From NCBI GenBank assembly GCA_026003195.1, contig BPGU01000002.1, forward strand, positions 558,001-622,000: DNA of 64,000 nt, in the 5' to 3' direction. Both the position numbers and the translations under genes were made by a program. Of the stretch, positions 44,906 to 52,955 are shown in pieces. How positions within the stretch are numbered: position 1 is the stretch's first letter; the number at the start of each line of letters is the position of its first letter. The stretch comes from Armatimonadota bacterium. GTDB taxonomy: Bacteria > Armatimonadota > HRBIN16. The notes under the pieces are model-generated. The model was not told the DNA's origin. It saw only the letters and a program-made list of their open reading frames with translations, and did no database searches.

Positions 44906-45298
44906 ATGAAGCGTATGACATCTGCACTCACCGCGCTGGGATGGCTGGCAGCGGGACTGCTGGCAGGGTGTGGTAGCGCGGAAAAAGGTGTACCTTTTGA
45001 CCCCACACCGCCCGTCATCGGCACGCCCGCAGTCACCCGCGAGGCGGGCACCAACCGCGTGCTGGTGCAGGTACAGGCGTTTGATGTAGGAACCGGTGTG
45101 GCATCGGTGACCGTTCTGGCGGTTGGAGTGGAGCCCACGCCGACGGTGGTCGCCATGCAGCAGGTTCCCGGCACCGAGCAGTACCAGGCGACTCTGCCCG
45201 CCAGCACCGTTCGCCTGCAGGTGAAGGCGGTGGATCGGGGAGGCAACGAGACGGTTTCTGCTGAGATTCGCGTGCCACCCCCCTCGCCGCCGTTCTAG
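44906..45298 (+). CDS. Small lipoprotein
   Basis: The 130-residue protein has a signal peptide with lipobox LLAGCG, so it should be lipid-anchored. The mature part looks like a single Ig-like module (VQAFDVGTGVASVTVLAV, LQVKAVDRGGNETVSAEI). ATG 44906 has AGGAGGT 6 bases upstream. The gene begins 14 bases after the subtilase stop and is probably on the same transcript. It may help to retain or chaperone that protease, but this is only inferred from position. Confidence 0.8.
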   Translation: MKRMTSALTALGWLAAGLLAGCGSAEKGVPFDPTPPVIGTPAVTREAGTNRVLVQVQAFDVGTGVASVTVLAVGVEPTPTVVAMQQVPGTEQYQATLPASTVRLQVKAVDRGGNETVSAEIRVPPPSPPF

Positions 45299-45299
45299 T

Positions 45300-45330
45300 C
45301 AGTGTGCCGGGGGAATCACCCGGCACACTG
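45300..45330 (+). terminator. 12-base perfect stem-loop after the lipoprotein gene
   Basis: CAGTGTGCCGGG pairs with CCCGGCACACTG across a 7-base loop, 2 bases after the stop. There is no T tract, so it may stabilise the 3' end rather than terminate by itself. Confidence 0.65.
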
Positions 45331-45338
45331 AAAGTCGT

Positions 45339-45404
45339 GGGCAACGACGACACCCCCCTTTGGGGTTGGTAACCTGCGTCAGCAGGCTTCGTTGCCCGTT
45401 GCCC
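45339..45404 (+). ncRNA. Candidate three-way-junction RNA in the leader of the GH42-like gene
   Basis: A 9-base outer stem (GGGCAACGA 45339-45347 with TCGTTGCCC 45389-45397) encloses two hairpins: ACCCC/GGGGT (45352-45356 and 45362-45366) and CCTGC/GCAGG with a GTCA loop (45373-45386). A second copy of CGTTGCCC directly after the outer stem (45397-45404) could pair in its place, giving two alternative folds. It lies 62 bases before ATG 45466. No known riboswitch class is recognised. Confidence 0.4.
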
Positions 45405-45465
45405 TCTATTTTCAATCGCCGGGGCAATACCAGGATGTTCAGAAAGCGGAGGTGGAACAAGCACG

Positions 45466-48400
45466 ATGCGCCCGTTATGCTTCTACGTGGTCTTCACGAT
45501 TCTGAGCACCGCAGTCTCTGCCCAGAACCTGCGCTTGCTCGACATTCGCACCGAACCGCTCTCCTCCCATCGGAATCTCATCCGCAACGCCAGCTTTGAA
45601 GAGGTCGGCGCCGGTGGCGTGCCCGCAGGCTGGTCGTGGTCGCCGCGAAACACCAACGCCACCCTGCGCATCGTGACCGACCGCACCCGCAGCGGCAAAC
45701 GCTCGCTGTTTATCACCAACGGTACGCCGTTCGGTGCGCACGTGTACGGCATGGCGGAATACCTGACGCCCATTCCTCTGCAGGCAGGCAAACGTTACAC
45801 CCTGAGCGCATACGTGTACAGCCCGAAGCCCGGCATCGCCTGGCTGGGTGGCGGGGGAGGCTGGCAGTTTCGGATGCGCCTGCCTGCGTCGCCAGACGGC
45901 TGGCGACGGGTGAGTATGACCTTCACGCCGGGTGAGGGAGATATTCCCTTTGCCCTGCGCCTCATCACCGAAAGCCCAACCGACGGCATCTGGATAGACG
46001 ACATCAAGCTGGAGGAGGGCGAAGAGGCAACCCCCTTTGTGGATGAAGAGGATACCGCTTCTGAACTGCAGGTAGAGCCTGTACGCGAACAAGTGGAGAT
46101 ACAAAGCGAAGGCAGGTTCACCATCCCGTTCCTGCTGGCGATACCGCAAAAGACACAGGTGGAGCTGGCTGCCCGTTTGGCAAAACCATCGGGGGCTGCA
46201 CTCTCCGTCTCGCGGCAGCTGGACGCAGGCTTTTATCGGGTGACTGTGGTGGGCGAAGCGAACGAGATGGATTCACAGCCTCGCCAGCTGGTTCTGGAGG
46301 TGAAGACGGCAATGGCAAAAGCGGAAGGACACACAAGCGCTCGCTTCTACTCCCGCGCCAGGGCGTTGCGCCTGTTGAGCGAGATACGGCAACGGCTCCC
46401 CGCGTATGAAAGGGCAGTCGCCGAGGCGGAAAAGGCAGGCAAGCCCATGCAGTGGGCGAAGGTGAGCCTGACGGTATTGCAGAACTTCGTGCATTACATC
46501 GAGGAAGACCTGAATCACAGGGTCACCACCCCGGAAGGCAGCGAAACCTATCCTGAACTGCGCCGCGCATGGATGCAGCTGGATGAAATGCGTGAGGTGG
46601 AAACGCACCTGCTTCAAGAACTGCGTCACCCGTCCCCTGACGTGCCGCTGTGGCAATGCCGCGCACAGCGTCCCAGGGTACAAAATGGGAGCTTGCTGGA
46701 TGAGCATGGCAGAGCACTTTTCTTCACAGGCTATGGACACTTCGGGCAGGTGCGTGCGGACATCGAGAAGTTGCCCAGCTACGGCGTGAACATCATCCAG
46801 ATAGAGACAGGTCCGAACTCCATCTTCCCCTCCGAGGGCGTGGTCAACGAGGAACCCATCCGCGACCTGCAACGGATTCTGCAGCGCGCGGAGAAGGCGA
46901 ACGTCGCAGTCACCCTGCTCATCAGCCCGCACTACTTCCCAGACTGGATGCTGGAAAAGTATCCACACCTGCGCAAACGACGCCAGGGATTCTTGCAGTA
47001 CTGCCTGCACGCGCCTGAAAGCCAACAACTGCTGAAGGATTTCATTCGCACCTTCATTCCTCCGCTGAGCCGATACCCTGCCCTGCACAGCATCTGCCTG
47101 AGCAACGAGCCGGTCAGCTTCGAAGAGCCGTGCGAATACGCCACACGCGACTGGCACCGCTGGCTGCAGCAAAGGCATGGCGACCTGCAAACGCTGAACC
47201 GCCGCTGGGGAACAGCGTACGCGCAATGGGAAGACATTCCCCTGCCCAACCCGTTCGACGGCAACGCGCGTCAGCACCTGCCCAGCTGGTACGACTACAT
47301 CCGCTTCAATCAGGAGTTCTTTGCCGGGTGGCACCGGATGCTGGCGGACGCCATCCGGGAGGTAGCTCCGAACCTGCCCATCCACGCCAAAGCGATGACG
47401 TGGACATTGCTCAACGACGGCGACGTGGTGTACGGCGCGGACGCTTACCTCTTCGCGCAGTTCAGCGATATCAACGGCAACGATAGCGTGAACTTCTACA
47501 GTCACGGCGAGGGCGATGACGCACAGGGCTGGGTGCTGAACGCCATGTCGCACGACCTGCAACGCTCGGTGAAAAACGCCCCTGTTTTCAACAGCGAGAA
47601 CCACCTGATACCCGATCGCGAAACGCGCCCTGTGCCTGCTCAGCACGTGCATACCGTGCTGTGGCAGGAGGCGATTCACGGTCAATGCGCCACCACGATA
47701 TGGGTGTGGGAACGTACCTTCGACCCGCGCAGTGATTTCGCGGGCAGTATCATGCATCGTCCCGCTTGCGCGGAGGCGGTCGGAAGGGTGAACCTGATGC
47801 TGAACCGCTATGCGCGCGAGGTGACCGCCATCCAGCAATCCCCAGCAGACGTGGTGTTGATAGATAGCGTTACGGGCAAGGTGTGGGATGGTGGAGCGTA
47901 TACCGACTGCCGCGGCAAATTGTATGAGGCATTGAGCTTCACCGGGCTGAAGGTCGGCTTCATCTCCGAGAGACAGCTGGAGGAGGGCGTTTTGCCCACC
48001 GCGCCAGTGCTTTTCGTGACCAACCAGAAGCATCTGAGCAACGGGGCGGTAGAAACGCTGCAGAAGTACCGAGGGCGCATCGTCTTCGTGGGAGAGAAAG
48101 ACCTGCTCACGCACGATGAGTATGGACAGGTGCGCGAATACCAGCTGGCACCTGCCGCCATCATCCCCTTTGGCATCACGACAGCCCGAGACCTGTGGCA
48201 GGCTCTGCGGGAGAGATTGCCGCAGTGGGGACTGAAGGCACGTGTCGAACTGCAGGATGATGCGGGCAACCCCGTGTGGGGCGTTGCATGGCGCACCGCT
48301 GAGGTGGACGGCAAAGTGGTGGTGAACCTGTGCAATTACCGTCACGATGCGGTGCGTCTTCGCTTGCTGCGTGAGGGCAAACCAGCGCGTTATCGCGCCC

Positions 48401-48474
48401 CGGAGGACACCTCCTGGCGCAGAGGTGCGGTAGCGCTGAAAAGCCTGGAAACGCGCCTGCTGGTGGTGGAGTGA
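45466..48474 (+). CDS. Secreted GH42-like beta-galactosidase-type glycoside hydrolase
   Basis: The 1002-residue protein has a signal peptide (VVFTILSTAVSAQN). A carbohydrate-binding jelly roll (NLIRNASFEEVG, IWIDDIKLEEGE) is followed by a helical segment. The GH-A barrel then has HFGQVRADIEKLPSYGVNIIQIE, the acid/base Glu in LSNEPVSFEEP, DWHRWLQQRHGDLQTLNRRWGT (typical of GH42) and a candidate nucleophile Glu in VFNSENHL. The C-terminal part is Rossmann-like, as in the GH42 trimerisation domain. The substrate is likely a beta-galactoside or related glycan. GGAGGTGG lies 11 bases upstream. Confidence 0.87.
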   Translation: MRPLCFYVVFTILSTAVSAQNLRLLDIRTEPLSSHRNLIRNASFEEVGAGGVPAGWSWSPRNTNATLRIVTDRTRSGKRSLFITNGTPFGAHVYGMAEYLTPIPLQAGKRYTLSAYVYSPKPGIAWLGGGGGWQFRMRLPASPDGWRRVSMTFTPGEGDIPFALRLITESPTDGIWIDDIKLEEGEEATPFVDEEDTASELQVEPVREQVEIQSEGRFTIPFLLAIPQKTQVELAARLAKPSGAALSVSRQLDAGFYRVTVVGEANEMDSQPRQLVLEVKTAMAKAEGHTSARFYSRARALRLLSEIRQRLPAYERAVAEAEKAGKPMQWAKVSLTVLQNFVHYIEEDLNHRVTTPEGSETYPELRRAWMQLDEMREVETHLLQELRHPSPDVPLWQCRAQRPRVQNGSLLDEHGRALFFTGYGHFGQVRADIEKLPSYGVNIIQIETGPNSIFPSEGVVNEEPIRDLQRILQRAEKANVAVTLLISPHYFPDWMLEKYPHLRKRRQGFLQYCLHAPESQQLLKDFIRTFIPPLSRYPALHSICLSNEPVSFEEPCEYATRDWHRWLQQRHGDLQTLNRRWGTAYAQWEDIPLPNPFDGNARQHLPSWYDYIRFNQEFFAGWHRMLADAIREVAPNLPIHAKAMTWTLLNDGDVVYGADAYLFAQFSDINGNDSVNFYSHGEGDDAQGWVLNAMSHDLQRSVKNAPVFNSENHLIPDRETRPVPAQHVHTVLWQEAIHGQCATTIWVWERTFDPRSDFAGSIMHRPACAEAVGRVNLMLNRYAREVTAIQQSPADVVLIDSVTGKVWDGGAYTDCRGKLYEALSFTGLKVGFISERQLEEGVLPTAPVLFVTNQKHLSNGAVETLQKYRGRIVFVGEKDLLTHDEYGQVREYQLAPAAIIPFGITTARDLWQALRERLPQWGLKARVELQDDAGNPVWGVAWRTAEVDGKVVVNLCNYRHDAVRLRLLREGKPARYRAPEDTSWRRGAVALKSLETRLLVVE

Positions 48475-49629
48475 TTACAAACACCTCTCCAGAATGCTTG
48501 CCGCCACCTCGGGCGTGATGTCGCCGTGCTCGCCCAGCGCAGTCATTTTGTGCTCTTTGAGTTGCTGGACGATCGCGGGAACGGCCTCCGCCCCGATGCC
48601 GTACGCGGACAAACGGGTGGGAATGCCCACGCTCTCGAAGAACTCGCGGGTGCGCTCAATGGCTTCATCGATACGGCTGTCCTCATCGCCCTCGTGGATG
48701 CCCCATACTCGCTCCGCATACTGCAGGAGCTTCTCCCTCTTCTCGCGACGTTTGACTTCCATCACCCCTGGCAACACGATAGCCAGCGTGCGCGCATGGT
48801 CGACGTCGTAGAGAGCAGTGATTTCATGCCCAATAGCGTGCGTCGCCCAGTCCTGCGGCACACCGACACCGATCATGCCGTTCAGCGCCATCGTCGCGCA
48901 CCACATGATGTTGGCGCGGGTATCGTAATCGGTGGGGTTTTGCAACACCTTCGGTGCCTGTTCGATCAGGGTGACCAGAATCGCCTCCGCCATCCGGTCT
49001 TGCAAAGGAGCGTTCACCGGATAGGTCAGGTACTGCTCCATCACGTGCACAAAGGCGTCCACGATACCGTTGGCGGTCTGGCGTGGCGGCAAGGAGAAGG
49101 TGGTTTGCGGGTCCAGCACGGCAAAGCGCGGGTACACCAGCGGCGAGTAAAAAGCCAGCTTTGCCTTCCTCTCCCAGCGCGTAATCACCGCATTGCCGTT
49201 CATCTCCGAACCGGTGCCCGGCAGAGTCAACACCGCGCCGATGGGCAGTGCTTTCTGCACCTTTGCCCGTTTCTCCAGAATATCCCAGGGTTCTCCCTCA
49301 AAGGGGACTGCCGCGGCAATGAACTTGGTGCCATCCAGCACCGAACCACCCCCCACAGCCAGCAGGAAATCTATCCCTTCCCGACGCACCAGATCCACCG
49401 CAGGCATCAGCGTTTCGTAGCGCGGGTTCGGCTCGATGCCTCCGAACTCGGTCACCTGCCACCCTTGCAGCGTGTTCATCACCCGTTCGTAAACGCCATT
49501 GCGCTTGATGCTGCCGCCTCCGTATGTCATCAGAATGCGCGCGCCGGAGGGTATCTCCTCGCGAATACGCTCAATAGCATCCTTGCCAAACAGAATCTTT
49601 GTCGGGTTGTGAAAGGTAAAATCAAACAT
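48475..49629 (-). CDS. Iron-containing alcohol dehydrogenase, YqhD/BDH type
   Basis: The 384-residue NAD(P)H-dependent aldehyde/alcohol oxidoreductase has an N-terminal nucleotide domain with AVGGGSVLDGTKFIA. Metal ligands are Asp in NGIVDAFVHVMEQY, the next His, and His residues in HAIGHEITALYDVDHARTLA. LTLPGTGSEMNGNAVI is typical of the YqhD/butanol dehydrogenase branch. AAGGAGGCGG precedes the ATG. It is the last gene of an operon with a GH-A glycosidase and a broken zinc dehydrogenase, so it may reduce sugar-derived aldehydes. Confidence 0.95.
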   Translation of the reverse strand: MFDFTFHNPTKILFGKDAIERIREEIPSGARILMTYGGGSIKRNGVYERVMNTLQGWQVTEFGGIEPNPRYETLMPAVDLVRREGIDFLLAVGGGSVLDGTKFIAAAVPFEGEPWDILEKRAKVQKALPIGAVLTLPGTGSEMNGNAVITRWERKAKLAFYSPLVYPRFAVLDPQTTFSLPPRQTANGIVDAFVHVMEQYLTYPVNAPLQDRMAEAILVTLIEQAPKVLQNPTDYDTRANIMWCATMALNGMIGVGVPQDWATHAIGHEITALYDVDHARTLAIVLPGVMEVKRREKREKLLQYAERVWGIHEGDEDSRIDEAIERTREFFESVGIPTRLSAYGIGAEAVPAIVQQLKEHKMTALGEHGDITPEVAASILERCL

Positions 49630-49642
49630 TTCTCCGCCTCCT

Positions 49643-50234
49643 TCAGGGATGAATAATGACCTTGTTGCGCTCTGGGCTCGCCATCACTTCCACCGCCTGA
49701 TGGATGTCGGTCAGCGGGAAGCGATGCGAGATGACCTTTTCCGGGTCTACCAGCCCACGTTCAATCAGCCGGATGGCTTTCTGCATCGCCAGCGGGTGAG
49801 TGCCGAAACTGGCGTCCATCCGAGCCTCTAAAAAGTGCATCAGACCCCCGTCCAGTTCAAAGGTCTCGTGCGTGGTGATGCCGAAGACGTTCCGGTCCGT
49901 CGCCACCGGTGACGAAAGATTGAGGACAGTAGTGGTGCAGCCCTACCCGGCAGTACTGGCAGGTTCCGCAGAAACCACTCGGCTGCACAATCACCTCGTC
50001 GCCCTCTTTCACATGCTTCACTCCAGCACCGACCGCCGCCACAACGCCTGCCGGTTCGTGTCCCGGGATCAACGGGAATCGCACATTGCGCCGAATGCCC
50101 TTGATGGCTTTGTAGTCGGTGGCGCAGAAACCACATGCCTGTATGCGCACCAGCACCTCGCCCGGACCCGGCTCCGGGGTGGGTACCTCGCGCAACTCCA
50201 GCTGGTTGAAGCCCGTCAATACGGCTGCTAACAT
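49643..50234 (-). pseudogene. Zinc-dependent alcohol dehydrogenase with its NAD-binding domain deleted
   Basis: The first about 110 residues (from ATG 50234; AAGGAG 6 bases upstream) are a normal medium-chain dehydrogenase N-terminus: catalytic Cys in ACGFCATDYKA, PGHEPAGVV, and the four structural-zinc cysteines in GFCGTCQYCRVGLHHYC. After TGGDGP the frame breaks and stops at 49857. In the next frame (about 49906 to 49643) a normal family C-terminus appears (NVFGITTHETFELDGG, LMHFLEARMDASFGT, then SHRFPLTDIHQAVEVM). The central Rossmann domain, normally about 150 residues, is missing. The gene lies between intact operon partners. Confidence 0.88.
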
Positions 50235-50245
50235 CTTCTTCTCCT

Positions 50246-52258
50246 TCACAGAAACAGTTTGGGTAGATACTCTACCGGCTCCTCAAAGGGCGGTTCTAAT
50301 CCCGCCGCAACAACGTACATACGCTCATGGCTCTGTCGCGCCGCCTGTGCCAGTGGCTCGTAGGGCTTGTTGCATACATCCAGAAAGCCGATGTTATAGT
50401 TCTCGCCATCAAACCGCCCCAGCGCGGACTGGTCGTACAGCGTGAAGTAGTGTACCCCAACGCACCAGGGTTCCGCGGCAGCAGTCTCCAGATACACCCG
50501 GTAAGCGCGTCCACGTTCCGTCTGGTTCCGCACCCTGCCGATACCGCTGGCGGGCAGTCCCACATCCAGCGCACCAAAATGCCACTCACCAATCAGCACG
50601 GGCATGCCCAGCGAGTCGCTCAGCGGACGCAGGCGATGCGCCGGCACCCGGCTGTCATAGCAGTTGATGCTGAACACATCGAAGCATTTCATCCCCTCCA
50701 CCGCCCACGCAGGCGGAACCGTGTAGTAACGCGCTCCCAGGTTCAGGTGATGAGGGTCTACACGCCGACACGCTGCGCTGAGCGTCTCGTACAATTTTCG
50801 CACCATCACGCTGCTGAAACTCGCCAGGTCCTCTCGCGCCTGCGCGGTAAGTGGTCTGTGCCACGCTCCCTCAGCGACATCGGCGAAACGCACCTCCATC
50901 CCCCACGCCTGTGCCAGTGCAGTGTCGCTGACATATCTTTCTCGCAGCCAGTCCGCCAGCGCACGCCGGGTGGCGCAGGAGGGTGTGTTCAGCAACATCC
51001 CCTCGGCGGGAGTCTGCGCGGCAAATCCCCAGGTGGGCTCATTCATCAGGAAGTAACCGATGAAGGCTGGGTCTTCGACCGTATCGCGCAGTTGCTCGGC
51101 GAAGGCATCAGCATCCCCCTCAAAACGCGGGTCAAACACATCGGGAAAATCGCGAAACACCAGTGGCGCATGGTGCGATTCGAAATGCAAAGGACGCACG
51201 TACGGGAATCCTGCTTCACGTGCTATCTGCCAGTCCGACCAGTTTGCCACCGTATTGAAACCGAATCGCCGCAGATGCGCCAGTGCCATTTGCGACCAGC
51301 ATTCGTACCAATGCTCTTTCCCAAACGCCCGGATGAAGTTCGCCGCCAGATAGTTGATGCTGCGCCGCATCCACCCTCCTGCCGTACGGTAGATAGCAGC
51401 ATACTCTCCCGATGGCTCCGGCATCCACTCCAGCGCGGATTCCAGACCGTCATAAGCCGCTTCGGTATCCACGCGCACGCAGTCCACGCCTGCCGACCAG
51501 AAGGCGTAGCCGTCGGGGTCTACCAGCCACCACCGCCTGCCGTCGTAGTGGGTGCGAAAGAAGCCCGTCCCCTCGAAGCGCAGATGCTTCCAGCCTCCCC
51601 AGCGCGAGAAGCTATCCGGAAAGGCAGCAGCAGGCGATTCGGCGAGTTGCCGATGCAATCGTTCGGTGACCTCTTCTGCGGAACGGCTCTTGCCCTCCCA
51701 CTCGTGCAGTCGGCTTTGCCCAAACATGTCCAGCAGTGCACCCTTCGGCAATACGGGAGAGGTCAGTCTAGGCGGCTCTTGTGCTGTAGCGACAACAGGT
51801 GTCATACACCAGCGCACAGGGTCATCCGCCTTACGCAGCACGGTGAGGGTCATGCGGTCTACCCTGTGCAGGTCCACCACATCGCCGCCGCACATCGGTT
51901 TCAGCCATGCCCCTTCGCGCGGGTACTGCCAGCGGTTCTGGTGCACTGCCTCCAGAGGAACCCGCATTCGCGCCGAACACTGGTTCAGCAGCCCAAAGAT
52001 AAGGTGGAACGTTCTGCCGGTTTCCGACTCGTGCAGGCGCAGTGCGAAAACCGCCAGGAACTTGCCGTCCAGCAACAGGTCGGCGGTGAGATAACGCATG
52101 TTCGCCAGCGCACCTTTGGGGAAGGTGTACTCCAGCCCGTCACCCTCCGAGGGAGCGACATACCATACGGCGCCCTCGATGGGGGCAGTTTCCTCCGAAA
52201 CACGCAAACCTCCCAGCACGCCCTTCGGCGCGAGGGTGAAGCTATCCGTTCGTTCCAT
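50246..52258 (-). CDS. GH-A clan glycoside hydrolase, beta-agarase-like (GH50-like)
   Basis: The 670-residue protein has no signal peptide. Residues 1-190 are a beta-sandwich. The barrel starts around WWLVDPDGYAFWSAGVDCVR, the pattern seen in GH50-type agarases. LRRFGFNTVANWSD follows, then acid/base Glu in GYFLMNEPTWGF and nucleophile Glu in PVLIGEWHFGALD. Substrate is inferred only at clan level. ATG 52258 has GGAGG 6 bases upstream. It heads an operon with the broken zinc dehydrogenase (12-base overlap region) and the iron dehydrogenase. Confidence 0.82.
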   Translation of the reverse strand: MERTDSFTLAPKGVLGGLRVSEETAPIEGAVWYVAPSEGDGLEYTFPKGALANMRYLTADLLLDGKFLAVFALRLHESETGRTFHLIFGLLNQCSARMRVPLEAVHQNRWQYPREGAWLKPMCGGDVVDLHRVDRMTLTVLRKADDPVRWCMTPVVATAQEPPRLTSPVLPKGALLDMFGQSRLHEWEGKSRSAEEVTERLHRQLAESPAAAFPDSFSRWGGWKHLRFEGTGFFRTHYDGRRWWLVDPDGYAFWSAGVDCVRVDTEAAYDGLESALEWMPEPSGEYAAIYRTAGGWMRRSINYLAANFIRAFGKEHWYECWSQMALAHLRRFGFNTVANWSDWQIAREAGFPYVRPLHFESHHAPLVFRDFPDVFDPRFEGDADAFAEQLRDTVEDPAFIGYFLMNEPTWGFAAQTPAEGMLLNTPSCATRRALADWLRERYVSDTALAQAWGMEVRFADVAEGAWHRPLTAQAREDLASFSSVMVRKLYETLSAACRRVDPHHLNLGARYYTVPPAWAVEGMKCFDVFSINCYDSRVPAHRLRPLSDSLGMPVLIGEWHFGALDVGLPASGIGRVRNQTERGRAYRVYLETAAAEPWCVGVHYFTLYDQSALGRFDGENYNIGFLDVCNKPYEPLAQAARQSHERMYVVAAGLEPPFEEPVEYLPKLFL

Positions 52259-52404
52259 CCTTCGCCTCCGCAACACGGCATTGCTACTACCTGATTAGCG
52301 ATGGAGCAGGACGTTGCCTGCTTTGTGTCTGTAGTAATCGATGGCTTTGCCTGGAGAGCGGACGGGGTGTCGCTGATTAGCTTCACCTGCTGGCTCCGCA
52401 ACTC

Positions 52405-52433
52405 TTTTCACAGAAAATGCGTATGAGTAGAAT
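52405..52433 (+). promoter_or_regulatory. Possible promoter for the small exported protein
   Basis: TTTTCA and TAGAAT are separated by 17 bases, about 58 bases before ATG 52492. The rest of the 230-base gap shows nothing else that I can name. Confidence 0.4.
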
Positions 52434-52491
52434 AGAAAAAAACTGCCCGAGATGAAGGGCTTCGGGGAAGACAGGTAAGGAGGTTTTCACC

Positions 52492-52878
52492 ATGCAACCT
52501 CTGATCCAAGAAGCACTGCTTGGCGGTCTCGCGACAGTGATGGTTCTGGGGGCACTGCCACACGTCACCTCTCCCCATACGTCCACGCCAAATGAGAAGC
52601 GCGTCTCTACTGTTGTTTCCGCACAAACGGTGAAGGCAATACCATCCGATACTCCGTCGCAGAAACCCATTGTCCTGCAACGCACGTCTGCGCCACCTGT
52701 CATGAATCAGTATCATCTTCAAATCATTGAGCCACCTCCCGGCTGGCAAACGCATATCCCCTGTGCACGCCCATCTGCATTGTTCCGGGCGGATATGCCG
52801 GTTCTTCAGCCGGAAGGCATTCTGGGCACGAACAGAACAATGACCCCGCCGGTACGAATCATGGTGCGTCCGCGATAG
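52492..52878 (+). CDS. Small protein with N-terminal hydrophobic segment, unknown function
   Basis: The 128-residue protein has one hydrophobic stretch (ALLGGLATVMVLGALP) that is a signal peptide or anchor. A Ser/Thr/Pro-rich, low-complexity remainder follows, with two cysteine-free proline motifs (EPPPGW, TPPVRIMVRPR). I recognise no domain. A perfect ribosome site (AAGGAGG, 8 bases before ATG) supports translation; the antisense frame over it lacks one. The next gene, mtaB, starts 77 bases downstream. Confidence 0.65.
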   Translation: MQPLIQEALLGGLATVMVLGALPHVTSPHTSTPNEKRVSTVVSAQTVKAIPSDTPSQKPIVLQRTSAPPVMNQYHLQIIEPPPGWQTHIPCARPSALFRADMPVLQPEGILGTNRTMTPPVRIMVRPR

Positions 52879-52955
52879 CGCGGCACTGTGCGTTTGCGCA
52901 ACCCCTGCCACTTCGGGTAAACTAAGGCGGAATACGTTTCAGGGTATCAACAGGG

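Noticed and set aside
45300-45330. Simple intrinsic terminator
   Set aside because: Listed as stem-loop only with reduced confidence, because no T tract follows it.
45339-45404. Considered as a known c-di-GMP or other catalogued riboswitch
   Set aside because: None of the conserved nucleotides of those classes is present; kept only as an unnamed structural candidate.
46273-48345. Minus-strand frame of 690 codons within the GH42-like gene
   Set aside because: It lacks family similarity, and the plus strand has signal peptide, catalytic motifs and ribosome site.
52408-52911. Minus-strand frame opposite the small exported protein
   Set aside because: No ribosome site and no motif; the plus strand has AAGGAGG at proper distance.
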